NCBI GenBank assembly: GCA_003427395.1
Contig: BFEA01000117.1
Span: 83,040 to 136,782, forward strand
Length of the DNA: 53,743 nucleotides
From: Chara braunii
Taxonomy: Eukaryota > Streptophyta > Charophyceae > Charales > Characeae
Reading direction: 5' to 3'
The translations under genes were made by a program, and so were the position numbers. This document shows, in pieces, positions 20,245 through 28,258 of this stretch (its first letter is position 1; the number at the start of each line of letters is the position of its first letter). Under the pieces are notes generated by a model. That model was not told where the DNA came from and ran no database searches. It saw nothing but the letters and a program-made list of their open reading frames with translations.

Positions 20245-20455
20245 AAAACAGAAGGAAAAGTCCTTCGGGACATCCGTTAAAATTGGAACGATACATAGAC
20301 GATTAGCATGGCCCCTGCGCTTTCAAGGATGACACGCATAAATCGAGAAATGGTCCAAATTTTTTGCTTTTATGCCTTGGGAAAGTGTTTTGCAGTCAAC
20401 ATTGATACTGATTGGTTCAAAAAAAAAAAAAAAAAAAAAAAAAACAGAAGGAAAA
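20245..20455 (+). mobile_element. Second chimeric U6 retroposon with 15-bp TSD
   Basis: AAAACAGAAGGAAAA is exactly repeated at 20245-20259 and 20441-20455. Inside is U6 (20260-20365, ending in six T), then a body of about 53 nt (20366-20418) unrelated to the tail body of the 10.1-kb chimera, then an A-tail. The retained U6 T-run at the fusion point suits template switching from the U6 3' end to another RNA. Transcriptional read-through of U6 is the alternative. Confidence 0.88.
20260..20365 (+). ncRNA. U6 snRNA retrocopy
   Basis: Begins GTCCTTCGGGACATCCG and has all U6 landmarks: GGAACGATACA, GATTAGCATGGCCCC, GGATGACACGC and ATGGTCCAAATTTTTT. It differs from the usual sequence by a small insertion (GCGCTTTCAAGG for GCGCAAGG) and by AGACGATT for AGAAGATT within the ACAGAGA region, so it is unlikely to be functional. 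Confidence 0.92.
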
Positions 20456-20612
20456 AACGTTTATGCCCAACCTGTGCTTCTGCCCTGTACTGCTAGCTTC
20501 GGTTCCGTGCGTTCCCAAAAAAAAAACACTTCAATTGTATTAAAATCATAAAATGGGTTATAAACTTTTCGAGCGTAACTTCCGGTCTCCACGTTCATTA
20601 ACTGCCTTTTCT

Positions 20613-20662
20613 AAATTACTGTAATGTGCTCGGAAAAAAAAATAAAAAAATTACTGTAATGT
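20613..20662 (+). mobile_element. Ultra-short retroposition with 15-bp TSD
   Basis: AAATTACTGTAATGT is exactly repeated at 20613-20627 and 20648-20662. The insert is 20 nt: GCTCGG followed by an A-tail with one T. Only six non-tail bases were copied. Confidence 0.83.
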
Positions 20663-21155
20663 TCGAAGTCATCGTCCATTCACACAGACGGTGGACAGCT
20701 CCTTTTGCACGGTGAAAAGGGAAAGGGGAGGGAGATAGGGCAGATTCTTGACCAGGCCTCCTTCGATCAAGCTGGGAAAGAGGGCGCGTGGACAGAAAAC
20801 TTGCCCACAAATAGGCGAAGTACAAAACCAGATCCGCCATCTATCGATTTTTATTTATTTTTTTATTTTTGTTTTTATTTTTAAACAAAAAGCTGTAACT
20901 TATTCAAAACTAGAGTCCGACAGCTTGTCCATGAAATGTGGTACGAGAGACAGGGTGGTCCATGCGGCTGACTGAGCACCTCAGACGCGAAAGCAGACAA
21001 CGCAAGGGAGAAAGAAAAAACGTAACTTAAAGATCTGTGCAATCGAACTCAATAACTCACATTTCTTCGTTCTCAATTCAAACCAAATGACTCACCTATA
21101 ATACTATCAATAAGACGAAAAAGTAGGGCCAGAAACCTCCAACACAATACAATTG

Positions 21156-21158
<3 letters not shown>
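20663..21158. other. No gene recognised
   Basis: Mixed sequence with a T-rich tract at about 20849-20882. Open frames on both strands lack domains. Confidence 0.35.

Positions 21159-21214
<56 letters not shown>
21159..21214. repeat. (CT)n microsatellite
   Basis: About 28 CT units immediately before the first retrozyme-type repeat. Confidence 0.95.
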
Positions 21215-21217
<3 letters not shown>

Positions 21218-21236
21218 CATATATGATATTATATAT

Positions 21237-21338
21237 AAATAGAACTGCCCGGTAAACCGTAGGCAGAGAGGGAGAAGAGGACAACACACGAGGGGCTGTG
21301 ACAAACTGTTTCGTCGGAGTTTCACCGACTCATCAGGA

Positions 21339-21373
<35 letters not shown>

Positions 21374-21475
21374 CGTCACAAACAGAACTGCCCGGTAAAC
21401 CGTAGGCAGAGAGAGAGAAGAGGACAACAAACGAGGGGCTGTGACAAACTGTTTCGTCGGAGTTTCCCCCAAAAG
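21237..21475 (-). repeat. Two truncated retrozyme-type LTR units
   Basis: Units at 21240-21339 and 21376-21470, separated by a (TA)n tract, both contain AACTGCCCGGTAAACCGTAG and AGGACAACA-ACGAGGGGCTG. Minus-strand hammerhead halves follow: the first has CTGATGAG, the full stem II and GAAAC but breaks off at the (TA)n before helix I; the second breaks within stem II. Neither can self-cleave. Confidence 0.8.
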
Positions 21476-21639
21476 TACACAGACAAACATACACAGACAT
21501 GTTCTCGATGCCGAGAGTGGAAGGTAAGAACGTAGGAGAAAGCGCTGCTGGCTCAATGCCAGATTTTCTTGATCCCAATGGGACCAATTCTTGACTTGTA
21601 GGTTGAAGGATCGAATTCCTCAGTTAGTTCGAAATCAAA

Positions 21640-21775
21640 GTTGCGCCCGATTGGATCAAAGTCCGATTAGGTCACTTTGGCGGGAAAGGTTTCACTGGAT
21701 CCCAATTGGACCACTTTGGCGGGAAAGGTTTCACTGGATCAAGTGACCTAATTGGACTGAGATTCGATCCCCTCA
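21640..21775. repeat. Foldback with internal 28-bp duplication
   Basis: ACTTTGGCGGGAAAGGTTTC(ACTGGATC) occurs twice (from 21674 and from 21711). The pair is flanked by inverted words AGTCCGATTAGGTCACTT and AAGTGACCTAATTGGACT. A small foldback element is likely. Confidence 0.65.
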
Positions 21776-22377
21776 TCTAAGGCAGGGAAGGTCTAGACGC
21801 AAGCCAGCGCCTGTGAGGCAGAGGATACTTTCCATGGAAAGATTCCTGGGACAGGGAAATAATTACTGGAAGAAAACTGCGACTCAGGAAGAGGAATTGT
21901 TGTCCTTTCAAAATGGCGACAGTTAGGGAAAAAAAAAAAAAAAAAAAAAGAAAGAAAGACATAAAAAACATGAAAAAGATCGGTACCACAGCAACTCACT
22001 CACTCGCCGAACGTACGGACCAATCAAGCAAAGGCTACCACGAATGGAAGAGGAAAACTACAAAAAAAATCAACCATGTACAAAAGAATTGCTATAGTGC
22101 AGTAAGTACATCACTGAAATGACCGGAATGGATTGGAGCGAGGCCTCATAAGGACCTGTTTTTTTTTTTGAAATAAAGCAAAAGAAAAAGGGAGTTCCTG
22201 ACGTCAACGAGAAATCGATGCGCACTATATAAAATGACTCAGCTCCGTATCGATACCGTGTTCAAAGGCTTCTGCTAGGCTCCGATCCAAGGGGGGGGTG
22301 CCTATGCCACCTCCTGGATGGAATTCAACCTCTCGCTTCTTTAAGAACAAAAAACAAGGAAAGGTGGGTAGCTCAGA

Positions 22378-22425
22378 TTCTCAGAGGCTGTGACAGACTG
22401 TTTCGTCGGAGTTTCATCGATATGG
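22378..22425 (-). repeat. Retrozyme-type fragment (hammerhead 3' half)
   Basis: Minus-strand sequence holds ACTCCGACGAAACAGTCTGT, i.e. the stem II 3' strand, GAAA and the helix III strand, but CTGATGA is lost. A decayed copy. Confidence 0.7.
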
Positions 22426-22552
22426 AGAGGGGGGGATTCCAACAACAAAGGCTCAGTACAGTTTAATGAAGCCAAATTTGCGTGAAAGGGAGCGGGATGC
22501 ACGTGGCAAGAAAAATGGAATACCAAAAGGCCTTTAAAAAAAAGAAGAAACA

Positions 22553-22655
22553 CACCCACACACACCCACACACATACACACACACACACACATACAGACA
22601 CACACACACATACAGACACACATACCGACACACACACACATACAGACACACACAC
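22553..22655. repeat. Imperfect (CA)n microsatellite
   Basis: CA repeats with TACA/GACA interruptions. Open frames on the opposite strand are artefacts. Confidence 0.9.
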
Positions 22656-22660
22656 CACGA

Positions 22661-22906
22661 TCAACAGCATTTCATGGGTTCAGCAGCCACGTCATAATAG
22701 GTACCTGTAGGGGCAGCAGCAGAGTGACTGTACAAAGGATTCCTTTGGCGCCAGGGGATGTTCGATTCTTGTAAAGGAGTGGCCGGTTTGCATGGGGACA
22801 AGGGGAGAAGACCAGGGGCAAGACGCCGTCTCACGGCGGAGCTGTTTGCAGCTCCGTCATGTGCCGCTGATCGTTTTCTGTCGAATACTGGACTCGGGGA
22901 AGCCAT
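22661..22906 (-). CDS. Possible small gene or first exon, unknown
   Basis: An 81-residue frame starting MASPSPVFDRKRSAAHDG. It has ordinary composition, a basic segment (AVRRRLAPG) and Pro-rich KPATPLQ. CAG|GTACCT near 22703 could be a splice donor, in which case only about 68 residues are exon. Start chosen at the Met whose downstream sequence looks coding; the frame is open further upstream. An adapter join 150 bp upstream means its 5' context may be false. Confidence 0.3.
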   Translation of the reverse strand: MASPSPVFDRKRSAAHDGAANSSAVRRRLAPGLLPLSPCKPATPLQESNIPWRQRNPLYSHSAAAPTGTYYDVAAEPMKCC

Positions 22907-23059
22907 AATTGATTGAGCACTTGTCAAATTTCTGCAGAATTTGCAACGCGACCACCACACAGCAAGAAGCAAATGAAACAACCCATTCAAAGTGTCACGT
23001 CAGCAGCAGATTCGATTTCACCACGTCCCAAAGGGCCAAACGAGTCCGTCGTACAGAGA

Positions 23060-23097
23060 CTGTCTCTTATACACATCTAGATGTGTATAAGAGACAG
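23060..23097. other. Nextera mate-pair junction adapter (artefact)
   Basis: The same 38-bp palindromic adapter as at 15507. It translates to the known contaminant strings VSYTHLDVYKRQ and SLIHI. The left and right flanks share no sequence, so the two sides may not be neighbours in the genome. Confidence 0.97.
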
Positions 23098-23139
23098 GAG
23101 TACCAACAGGAAGGCGTAGAAGTCCAAAAACAGAAGACG

Positions 23140-23247
23140 GTCCTTCGGGACATCCGTTAAAATTGGAACGATACAGAGAATGAAGATTAGCATGGATGGC
23201 CCCTGCGCAAGGATGACACGCAAAAAAAAAAAAAAAAAAAAAAAAAA

Positions 23248-23284
<37 letters not shown>
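23140..23284 (+). pseudogene. 3'-truncated U6 retrocopy with long A-tail
   Basis: U6 from GTCCTTCGGGACATCCG to GGATGACACGC (23140-23222), then about 60 nt of A with one C. It lacks the U6 3' end and has two small insertions (ATG in AGAGA-AGATT and GATG near CATGG). A weak repeat (GTCCAAAA-ACA-GAAG upstream, GGCCAAATGAACAAGAA downstream) may be a decayed TSD. Confidence 0.88.
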
Positions 23285-23287
<3 letters not shown>

Positions 23288-23305
23288 CAAATGAACAAGA
23301 ATCGA

Positions 23306-23471
23306 AGCAAAAACTGGAGCGGATGTCCTTCTGACATACATTCGTTAAAATTGGAACGATTCAGGGAAGATTAGTATGGCCGCTGCACAAGGATGACACG
23401 CATAAATCGAGAAAAAAGAATGGTCCAACTTCTGGAAATAAAGGGGGAAAAAAAAAAGAGCAAAACCTGAG
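23306..23471 (+). pseudogene. U6 retrocopy with decayed TSD
   Basis: U6 (23325-23430) with GGAACGATTCAGG, GATTAGTATGGC, GGATGACACGCATAAATCGA and an insertion before TGGTCCAA, then A-rich tail. AGCAAAAACTGGAG (23306-23319) and AGCAAAACCTGAG (23459-23471) are an imperfect TSD. This is the most diverged of the adjacent U6 copies, so it is older. Confidence 0.85.
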
Positions 23472-23562
23472 AGAAACAGAGGAAAATTTTGAGAAGGAAA
23501 GGCTCTCTTCCGCGCCCGAAAGGTGTAGAGGGGAAGGGGAGGATGGCAGCTTTGGAAACAAG

Positions 23563-23972
23563 CTCAGGAGAAAGATCAAAAGATAGGATATAACCATGTC
23601 AACCAAATCACTAAGAAAACACAATGAAAAGGGAAGCAAAGACCGCAGCCAATTGCAACGGATATGAACCAAGACAATTATTCCTAGCGTAACAAATTAT
23701 TTTGTTTTTTAGTAATTTCATTTTAATGGTTAAACGAACAAAATTTTGCCGAACTTACTGCTAACTCCTCAGGAGAAAGATCAAAAGATAGGATATAACC
23801 ATGTCAACCAAATCACTTACAAAACACAATGAAGAGGGAAGCACAGACCACAGCCAATTGCAACGGATATCAACCACGACAGTTATTCCTAGCGTAACAA
23901 ATTATTTTGTTTTTTAGCAATTTCATTTTAATGGTTAAACGAACAAAATTTTGCCGAACTTACTGCTAACTC
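23563..23972. repeat. Tandem duplication, 205-bp unit
   Basis: CTCAGGAGAAAGATCAAAAG begins units at 23563 and 23768. The copies are about 95% alike and end with GAACTTACTGCTAACTC. AT-rich and non-coding. Confidence 0.9.
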
Positions 23973-24024
23973 AACAGAAGACTCCGACATCCAATTTCGC
24001 CGAACCTGAAGTTGCCAAGGACAG

Positions 24025-24062
24025 CTACTAGCGGGGGCTGCTCTTACCACCCCCCCTAGTAG
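24025..24062 (+). other. Hairpin with the LINE-type conserved loop
   Basis: A 13-bp arm CTACTAGCGGGGG pairs with CCCCCCCTAGTAG around the loop CTGCTCTTACCA. The loop matches those at the LINE 3' ends (5177, 31795) but the stem sequence is different. No A-tail follows; GAGGGGGCAGG does. Confidence 0.75.
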
Positions 24063-24094
24063 AGGGGGCAGGTTTCTAAATTTTTTTACTTTTT

Positions 24095-24300
24095 TAATTT
24101 GAAATACATTACTCGGAATGTAATCAACTGTTAGGAGAGGGAAGAGATGCGGCTGGCAAAACTGCGCAGGAGGTGAACCGTAGGCAGAGAGCGAGAAGAG
24201 GACAACAAACGAGGGGCTGTGACAAACTGTTTCGTCGGAGTTTCACCGACTCCTCGTCAGGAGGCTGCGCGGTGAACCGTAAATATATATACATATCGTC
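24095..24300 (-). repeat. Retrozyme-type unit, variant hammerhead
   Basis: Shares TTGAAATACA-ACTCGRAATGTA and GGCTGGCAAAACTGCGCAGG with the unit at 25420-25630. The minus-strand ribozyme core reads CTGACGAGGAGTCGG, i.e. three extra bases, and has lost the helix I/cleavage-site pairing, so it is probably inactive. Confidence 0.7.
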
Positions 24301-24305
24301 ACATA

Positions 24306-24316
24306 GGTATCAGAGC
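24306..24316 (+). other. Candidate primer-binding site (initiator-Met tRNA-like)
   Basis: GGTATCAGAGC matches the plant LTR-element PBS core TGGTATCAGAGC at 11 positions. It directly follows ATATCGTCACATA, which is the end of the LTR-like unit. Decayed versions sit in the same place at 26003-26013 (minus, TGTCAGAGCGC) and 26955-26967 (plus, TTATCAGATCGC). Confidence 0.55.
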
Positions 24317-24640
24317 GCAAAAGCGAAAAAATCAAACAAAGGAAACAAAAAAAAATCAATTCATTTTTCATCTTCTTGTCACACGAATATCAGAGCGCAA
24401 ATGCGAGAGAAAAAAAGAAAGAAAAACAAGAAAAATGGAATTCAGTTTCTTATCTTCTTACTTATAACACCCCCTGTTCAGACCCTCTTGCGTACAAGGC
24501 CGCCCACGTGGATGTAGGTTGAGCGGCGGCTGCACCCAACCCCGTGTGTCATATCGACCCACTTGCACACAGCCAAAAGGCAAAGAGGCAAAGAAAAGAG
24601 GAAGGGAACAGCCAAATAATACAGAACAGGGGGCAACAAA
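24317..24640 (+). mobile_element. Retrozyme-type internal region, copy 1
   Basis: Contains ATCTTCTTACTTATAACACC, CCCTGTTCAGACCCTCTTGC, GCCGCCCACGTGGATGTAGG and ATATCGACCCACTTG. The same blocks occur at 25735-26000 (minus) and 26970-27085 (plus), each beside an LTR-like unit. No open frame is conserved between copies, as expected for a non-autonomous element. Confidence 0.65.
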
Positions 24641-24965
24641 ACAGATCCCAGATGACAAGTCCCACATGCAAGCACCGCCCCTGCCCACAGGCCAAACGAC
24701 GGGACAAGACCAACCAGGATGTCAAACAATCTTGTCTGCAAAAAAATTAAAAAGAACCCGGAGGACCGGTATAAAAAACAATCCCGGATGACGATTCCGA
24801 CATGCAAGCACCGCCCCGCGCACGAAAGGCCGAACAACGGGAAACAACCAACCAGGATGCCAAAACAATAAAAAAGCCCCGATGACTAGTCCCACATAAA
24901 GCACCGCTACCTGCTGAAAAAAATAGACCGAATAACGGGACAAAACCAACCGGAATGCAGACAAG
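24641..24965. repeat. Degenerate tandem repeat, about 110-bp units
   Basis: Three units starting near 24645, 24779 and 24875, each with CCCxGATGAC-AGTCCCACAT, AAGCACCGC, ACGGGA and ACCAACC-GGATG in order. They are diverged and AC-rich. The word GGGACTTGTCACCTAGGA at 25742 suggests one more, inverted, unit. Confidence 0.7.
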
Positions 24966-25171
24966 ATTACCATAACAAATCTATCATATCCATAGTAAAA
25001 AAAAACGGAACCATTCAGTAGGCCCGCAAAACGAAACACCCCAGCAACGGGGAATAATGAGCAACACAAAAAAATGCGGGCTATATATATCGTCACAAAC
25101 AGAACTGCCCAGTAAACCGTAGGCAGAGAGAGAGAAGAGGACAACAAACGAGGGGCTGTGACAAACTGTTT

Positions 25172-25242
25172 ACCTTTCTCGGCCTTTTGGCTAAGATCAA
25201 GTGTAGCATCTGTTCTGATCAGTTTAATATTAAAAAAAAAAG
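25172..25242 (+). pseudogene. Retroposed U2 snRNA 5' fragment with 9-bp TSD
   Basis: ACCTTTCTCGGCCTTTTGGC onward to AGTTTAATAT matches U2 nucleotides about 3-62, including the branch-point recognition region (GTGTAG-A-TCTGTTCT), followed by ten A and a G. AAACTGTTT is exactly repeated at 25163-25171 and 25243-25251. It interrupts the retrozyme-type unit at the helix III end of the hammerhead; the TSD restores most of that helix. Confidence 0.93.
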
Positions 25243-25299
25243 AAACTGTTTCGTCGGAGTTTCACCGACTCATCAGGAGGCTGAACCCTCAACAGTCTG
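25243..25299 (-). ncRNA. Type III hammerhead ribozyme, complete core
   Basis: On the minus strand, 5' to 3': helix III strand CAGACUGU (25299-25292), H17 = U (25291) with cleavage predicted between 25291 and 25290, helix I GAGG/CCUC with loop GUUCAG (25290-25277), CUGAUGA (25276-25270), helix II GUCGG/CCGAC with loop UGAAACU (25269-25253), GAAA (25252-25249) and the returning helix III strand CAGUUU (25248-25243). The first A of helix III is the last A of GAAA. All core positions and the NUH cleavage triplet (GUU) are present. Before the U2 insertion helix III was 8 bp with one G-U pair. Confidence 0.85.
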
Positions 25300-25349
25300 C
25301 AGAATCCCCTCACTGATTACACTGTAAATGATAATCTACCTTAACCAAA
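25300..25349 (-). repeat. 5' part of the LTR-like unit
   Basis: Minus-strand GGTTAAGGTAGATTATCA, CAGTGTAATCAGT, then TGCAGACTGTTGAGG recurs at 26150-26203 (minus) and 26764-26825 (plus). It marks the upstream end of the unit shared by all longer copies. Confidence 0.75.
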
Positions 25350-25419
25350 ATCAAAGTAGACTATCACTCACCCACACCAGATGGAAAATATATTTTTTTT
25401 ATTATTTATTTTTAAGTTG

Positions 25420-25630
25420 AAATACAACACTCGAAATGTACTCAACTGTTAGGAGAGGGAGGGATGCGGCTGGCAAAACTGCGCAGGAGGTGAACCGTAC
25501 GCAGAGAGGGAGCGAGAAGAGGACAACAAACGAGCGGCTGTGCCAAACTGTTTCGTCGGGGTTTCACCGACTCCTCGTCAGGAGGCTGCGCGGTGAACCG
25601 TAGGCAGAGTGGGAGAAGAGGAGGACAACA
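25420..25630 (-). repeat. Retrozyme-type unit, variant hammerhead
   Basis: Same variant as 24095-24300 (CTGACGAGGAGTCGG on the minus strand) with GTCGGGGTTTCACCGAC on plus. Predicted inactive. It lies inside the larger candidate element, suggesting nesting or tandem insertion. Confidence 0.65.
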
Positions 25631-26014
25631 AACCTGCGGCCTCCCGAACGCCGGCCAAAAAGAAAACAATCGCAAAGGATTCTTGGAGTTGACGCAGAGT
25701 CGCTGGTAAGTACTAAAAGGGGGCGGTGATTGCATGCATGTGGGACTTGTCACCTAGGATTCATTTATGCTTGTTTCCACCTGTTTTGTTAGATTGGCTG
25801 TTCCCTTCCTCTTTTATTTTTCTTTTTTTCTTTTTTTTTTGCCTCTTTGACCTTTTGGCTGTGTACAAGTGGGTCGATATGACGCCGCTCAACCTACATC
25901 CACGTGGGCGTCCTTGTACGCAAGAGGTTCTGAACAGGGGGAGTTGTAAGTAAGAAGATAAAAAATGAAGTGATTTTTTCTTTTTTTTTTTCGCTTTTGC
26001 GCTCTGACATTTTT

Positions 26015-26203
26015 GTGACGATATATAGATAGTCAAACAGAGCTGCCCTTCGGTAAACCAGAGAGGGAGGGAGAAGAGGACAACAAACGAGGGGGGGCTG
26101 TGACAAACTGTTTCGTCGGAGTTTCACCTAACTACTCATCAGGAGGCTGAACACTCTACAGTCTGCAGTCTCATTATACTGGAAGTGATAATCCACCTTA
26201 ACC
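26015..26203 (-). repeat. LTR-like unit with decayed hammerhead
   Basis: The minus-strand ribozyme (26165-26103) keeps the cleavage triplet GUA, the helix III strand CAGACUGU, CUGAUGAG and GAAACAGUUUG, but helix I has a mismatch (GAGU/CCUC) and helix II carries an insertion (GUAGUUAGG). It is recognisable but unlikely to cleave well. Downstream on the same strand follows the PBS-like site. Confidence 0.75.
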
Positions 26204-26760
26204 CCGCTCGCAGATAAGCATCAATTTAAGACAATATATAATACAGTATAATCTATATGTCGTCAAAAAGAACTGCCCGGTAAACCGTTGACACAGAGGG
26301 AGAAGAGGATCAAATTGATCGGTTTACCATCGCCGAGAGAGAGACCGCGTGGCTGAGACATACGGGGCAGGGATGTGACACACGACCGTCTATCACTGGT
26401 AATGGAATCTGGACTACGGAGATATGTATGTTTATATTTACGTCGTCAAATATATTGTCACACGTCGTCAAATATATATATATATATCGTCACAAACAGA
26501 TATATAACCCACAAAACAGAAGTTTTGATCAATCGAGCAAGTTGATAAAGCACGCAATAGATTATTTTGTTATGCAATATTTTTTCTATGCAAAAAATCG
26601 ATTGAAATTTGATCCGGCTTCAGCTTTAATAGGCTTTGTTTGTCAAAAAGAGAGTTATATATATATATCGTCACAAACAGAACTGCCCGGTAAACATATA
26701 TACATGGATGCGCACCTCAGGGTATCAGCTGACGAGCATTCGTTGATGCTTAACCACAAC
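26204..26760. other. AT-rich spacer with unit fragments
   Basis: Fragments of the LTR-like unit (AACTGCCCGGTAAACCGT at about 26270, AACTGCCCGGTAAAC at about 26678) lie among TA-rich tracts. A frame at 26428-26769 is open, but its coding likelihood is low. Confidence 0.5.
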
Positions 26761-26763
26761 CGT

Positions 26764-26957
26764 GGTTAAGGTGGATTATCACTTACAGTGTAATCAGTCA
26801 GTTAGGGGAAATTGCAGACTGTTGAGGGGGTTCAGCGTCGTAATGAGTTGGTGAAACTCATCGACGAAAAAGATGGTCACAGCCCCTCTTTTGTTGTCCT
26901 CTTCTCCCTCCCTTTACCGTAGGCAGTTCTGTTGGACGATATATGTTGTCACAAAGT
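26764..26957 (+). repeat. LTR-like unit, plus orientation, mutated hammerhead
   Basis: GGTTAAGGTGGATTATCACT to TTGTCAC in the order of the 25-kb unit but on the plus strand. CAGACUGUU and GAGG are kept. The core reads CGTAATGAG instead of CTGATGAG and GAAAAAG instead of GAAACAG, so it is inactive. It is followed immediately by a PBS-like TTATCAGATCGC and internal blocks. Confidence 0.75.
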
Positions 26958-27090
26958 TATCAGATCGCAAAAGCGAAAAAAACAAAAGGAAACAAAAAAG
27001 ATATCAATTCATTTTTTATCTTCTTTCTTACAACTCCCCCTGTTCATAACCTCTTGCTTACGAGGCCGCCCACGTGGATATAGTATATAT
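26958..27090 (+). mobile_element. Retrozyme-type internal region, copy 3 (5' part)
   Basis: CAAAAGCGAAAAAAACAAAA, ATCTTCTTTCTTACAACTCC, CCCTGTTCATAACCTCTTGC and CGCCCACGTGGAT match copies 1 and 2. It breaks off into TA-rich sequence at 27080. Confidence 0.65.
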
Positions 27091-27369
27091 ATGTATATGA
27101 ATGAGCGTATTGATTTTGAACACGGGAGGAGAGGACAGAACGGAACGGGCGACAAGGGCCACCAACTTACCGCAGGCTAGAACCGGCGAGATCTCGGCGG
27201 TGCTCTGCAACTCTGTCGGCGTTTGTACCTTCCTCCTGCCTCACGGCTTCCACGGTTACCCTCGCTTACACGCCGGTACCTCCTTCCCCGAGGTAGGGTG
27301 GGACTTGGTCGACATAACGGCTTCGCGGCACTCCAGGGAAGGGGGCCGAAGAAGGGGGCAAAAGTGGAG

Positions 27370-27660
27370 CGCACAGAAGAGTTAAGCGACGCTGAGACTG
27401 ATAGAGTCACGACAAGGCTGGCAGGTGGGGAGGAGGGCGGAGAGGGAAAGGGAAAGGCAAGCCTGAAAGATACGTGGTAGAGGGAGAGAGAGGCAGAGAG
27501 GGGAGCGGGGGGGATAAAGCGAGATCGAGAGGGTGAAAGTCGAACGGCAGATAGAGCTTGGAAGGACAGGAAGAGAGAACGAAGCAAGAACGAGTGAGAC
27601 CTCAACAAGAAAAAGTAACAAAGAGAGAGTTGAGAGTAAGACCAGAAAAGCACAAAAACA

Positions 27661-27708
<48 letters not shown>

Positions 27709-27960
27709 AGGCTGAGAGACTAGACGAGAGAAGTCGGAGAGGCAGACAAGCCTTGGGAAAGAGACTCCACGCAGAGACAGGCAGCGAAAAAATGACAGAG
27801 CGATGGAGAGAGCGAGGGAGAGAGCGAGTGACGGAGATTGAAAGAGAGTGGACAGTGAGCTGATAGAGGAAAGAGAGGAGAAAGGAAGACAGAGCGTCGA
27901 TATAAGGAGGAAGCGAGGGGAGGGCAAACAGTCGTCAGAAGGGAGAGAGATCAAGGACAC
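27370..27960. repeat. Long purine-rich strand with (GA)n core
   Basis: The plus strand is dominated by A and G for about 600 bp, with an uninterrupted (GA) run at about 27666-27705. The 192-residue minus-strand and 101-residue plus-strand frames are by-products of this composition. Such tracts can adopt triplex DNA. Confidence 0.85.
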
Positions 27961-28258
27961 AGCTGATGAGACGCGGAAGGCTTACCAAGGGACGACCAGA
28001 ACTGCCCCCCGCTGGCGCTGCAGCTCCAACAATTTTCGACCTACCTTAGCAATCAGAATCAGATTGTGATCTGGCTGTCAAGATACACAACCTAGCCCCT
28101 GACTAACCTGCCGTAGAACGAGGAAGAACAGAAAAAACGCGGGGTCACCAAAAAACCTCCGCTATCTGTGACAGGCCAGAGTCGCTCGTTGAACGGGAAG
28201 TTCTCGCGCCCAGCTCCGCAATGCTCAGGAAAAAAAAAAAAAAACAAAGAACAACCGG
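27961..28258. other. No gene recognised
   Basis: Ordinary sequence ending in an A-run (28230-28244). Nothing identified. Confidence 0.35.

Larger units (their letters stand above)
25081..26203 (-). mobile_element. Candidate retrozyme-like element (two LTR-like units)
   Basis: Two same-strand LTR-like units, about 188 bp at 26015-26203 and about 190 bp (net of an insertion) at 25081-25349, enclose about 665 bp. In transcript order: LTR unit with hammerhead, GTCACA end, PBS-like TGTCAGAGCGC, shared internal blocks, LTR unit with intact hammerhead. The total size (about 1.05 kb without the U2 insert) and plan fit plant retrozymes, which are non-autonomous and depend on LTR-element enzymes. The interior also contains another unit fragment (25485-25625), so the copy is rearranged. 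No protein is encoded. Confidence 0.6.

Noticed and set aside
24228-24316. Pairing the PBS-like site at 24306 with the hammerhead at 24.23-24.29 kb as one element
   Set aside because: They are on opposite strands; two other copies show both on the same strand, so this spot is a rearranged junction.
25243-25299. Reading the motif as a type I hammerhead with minimal helix III (Penelope style)
   Set aside because: Helix I cannot pair in that arrangement, whereas the type III arrangement pairs in all three helices.
27382-27960. 192-residue minus-strand frame
   Set aside because: Ser/Leu-rich translation of a polypyrimidine strand.
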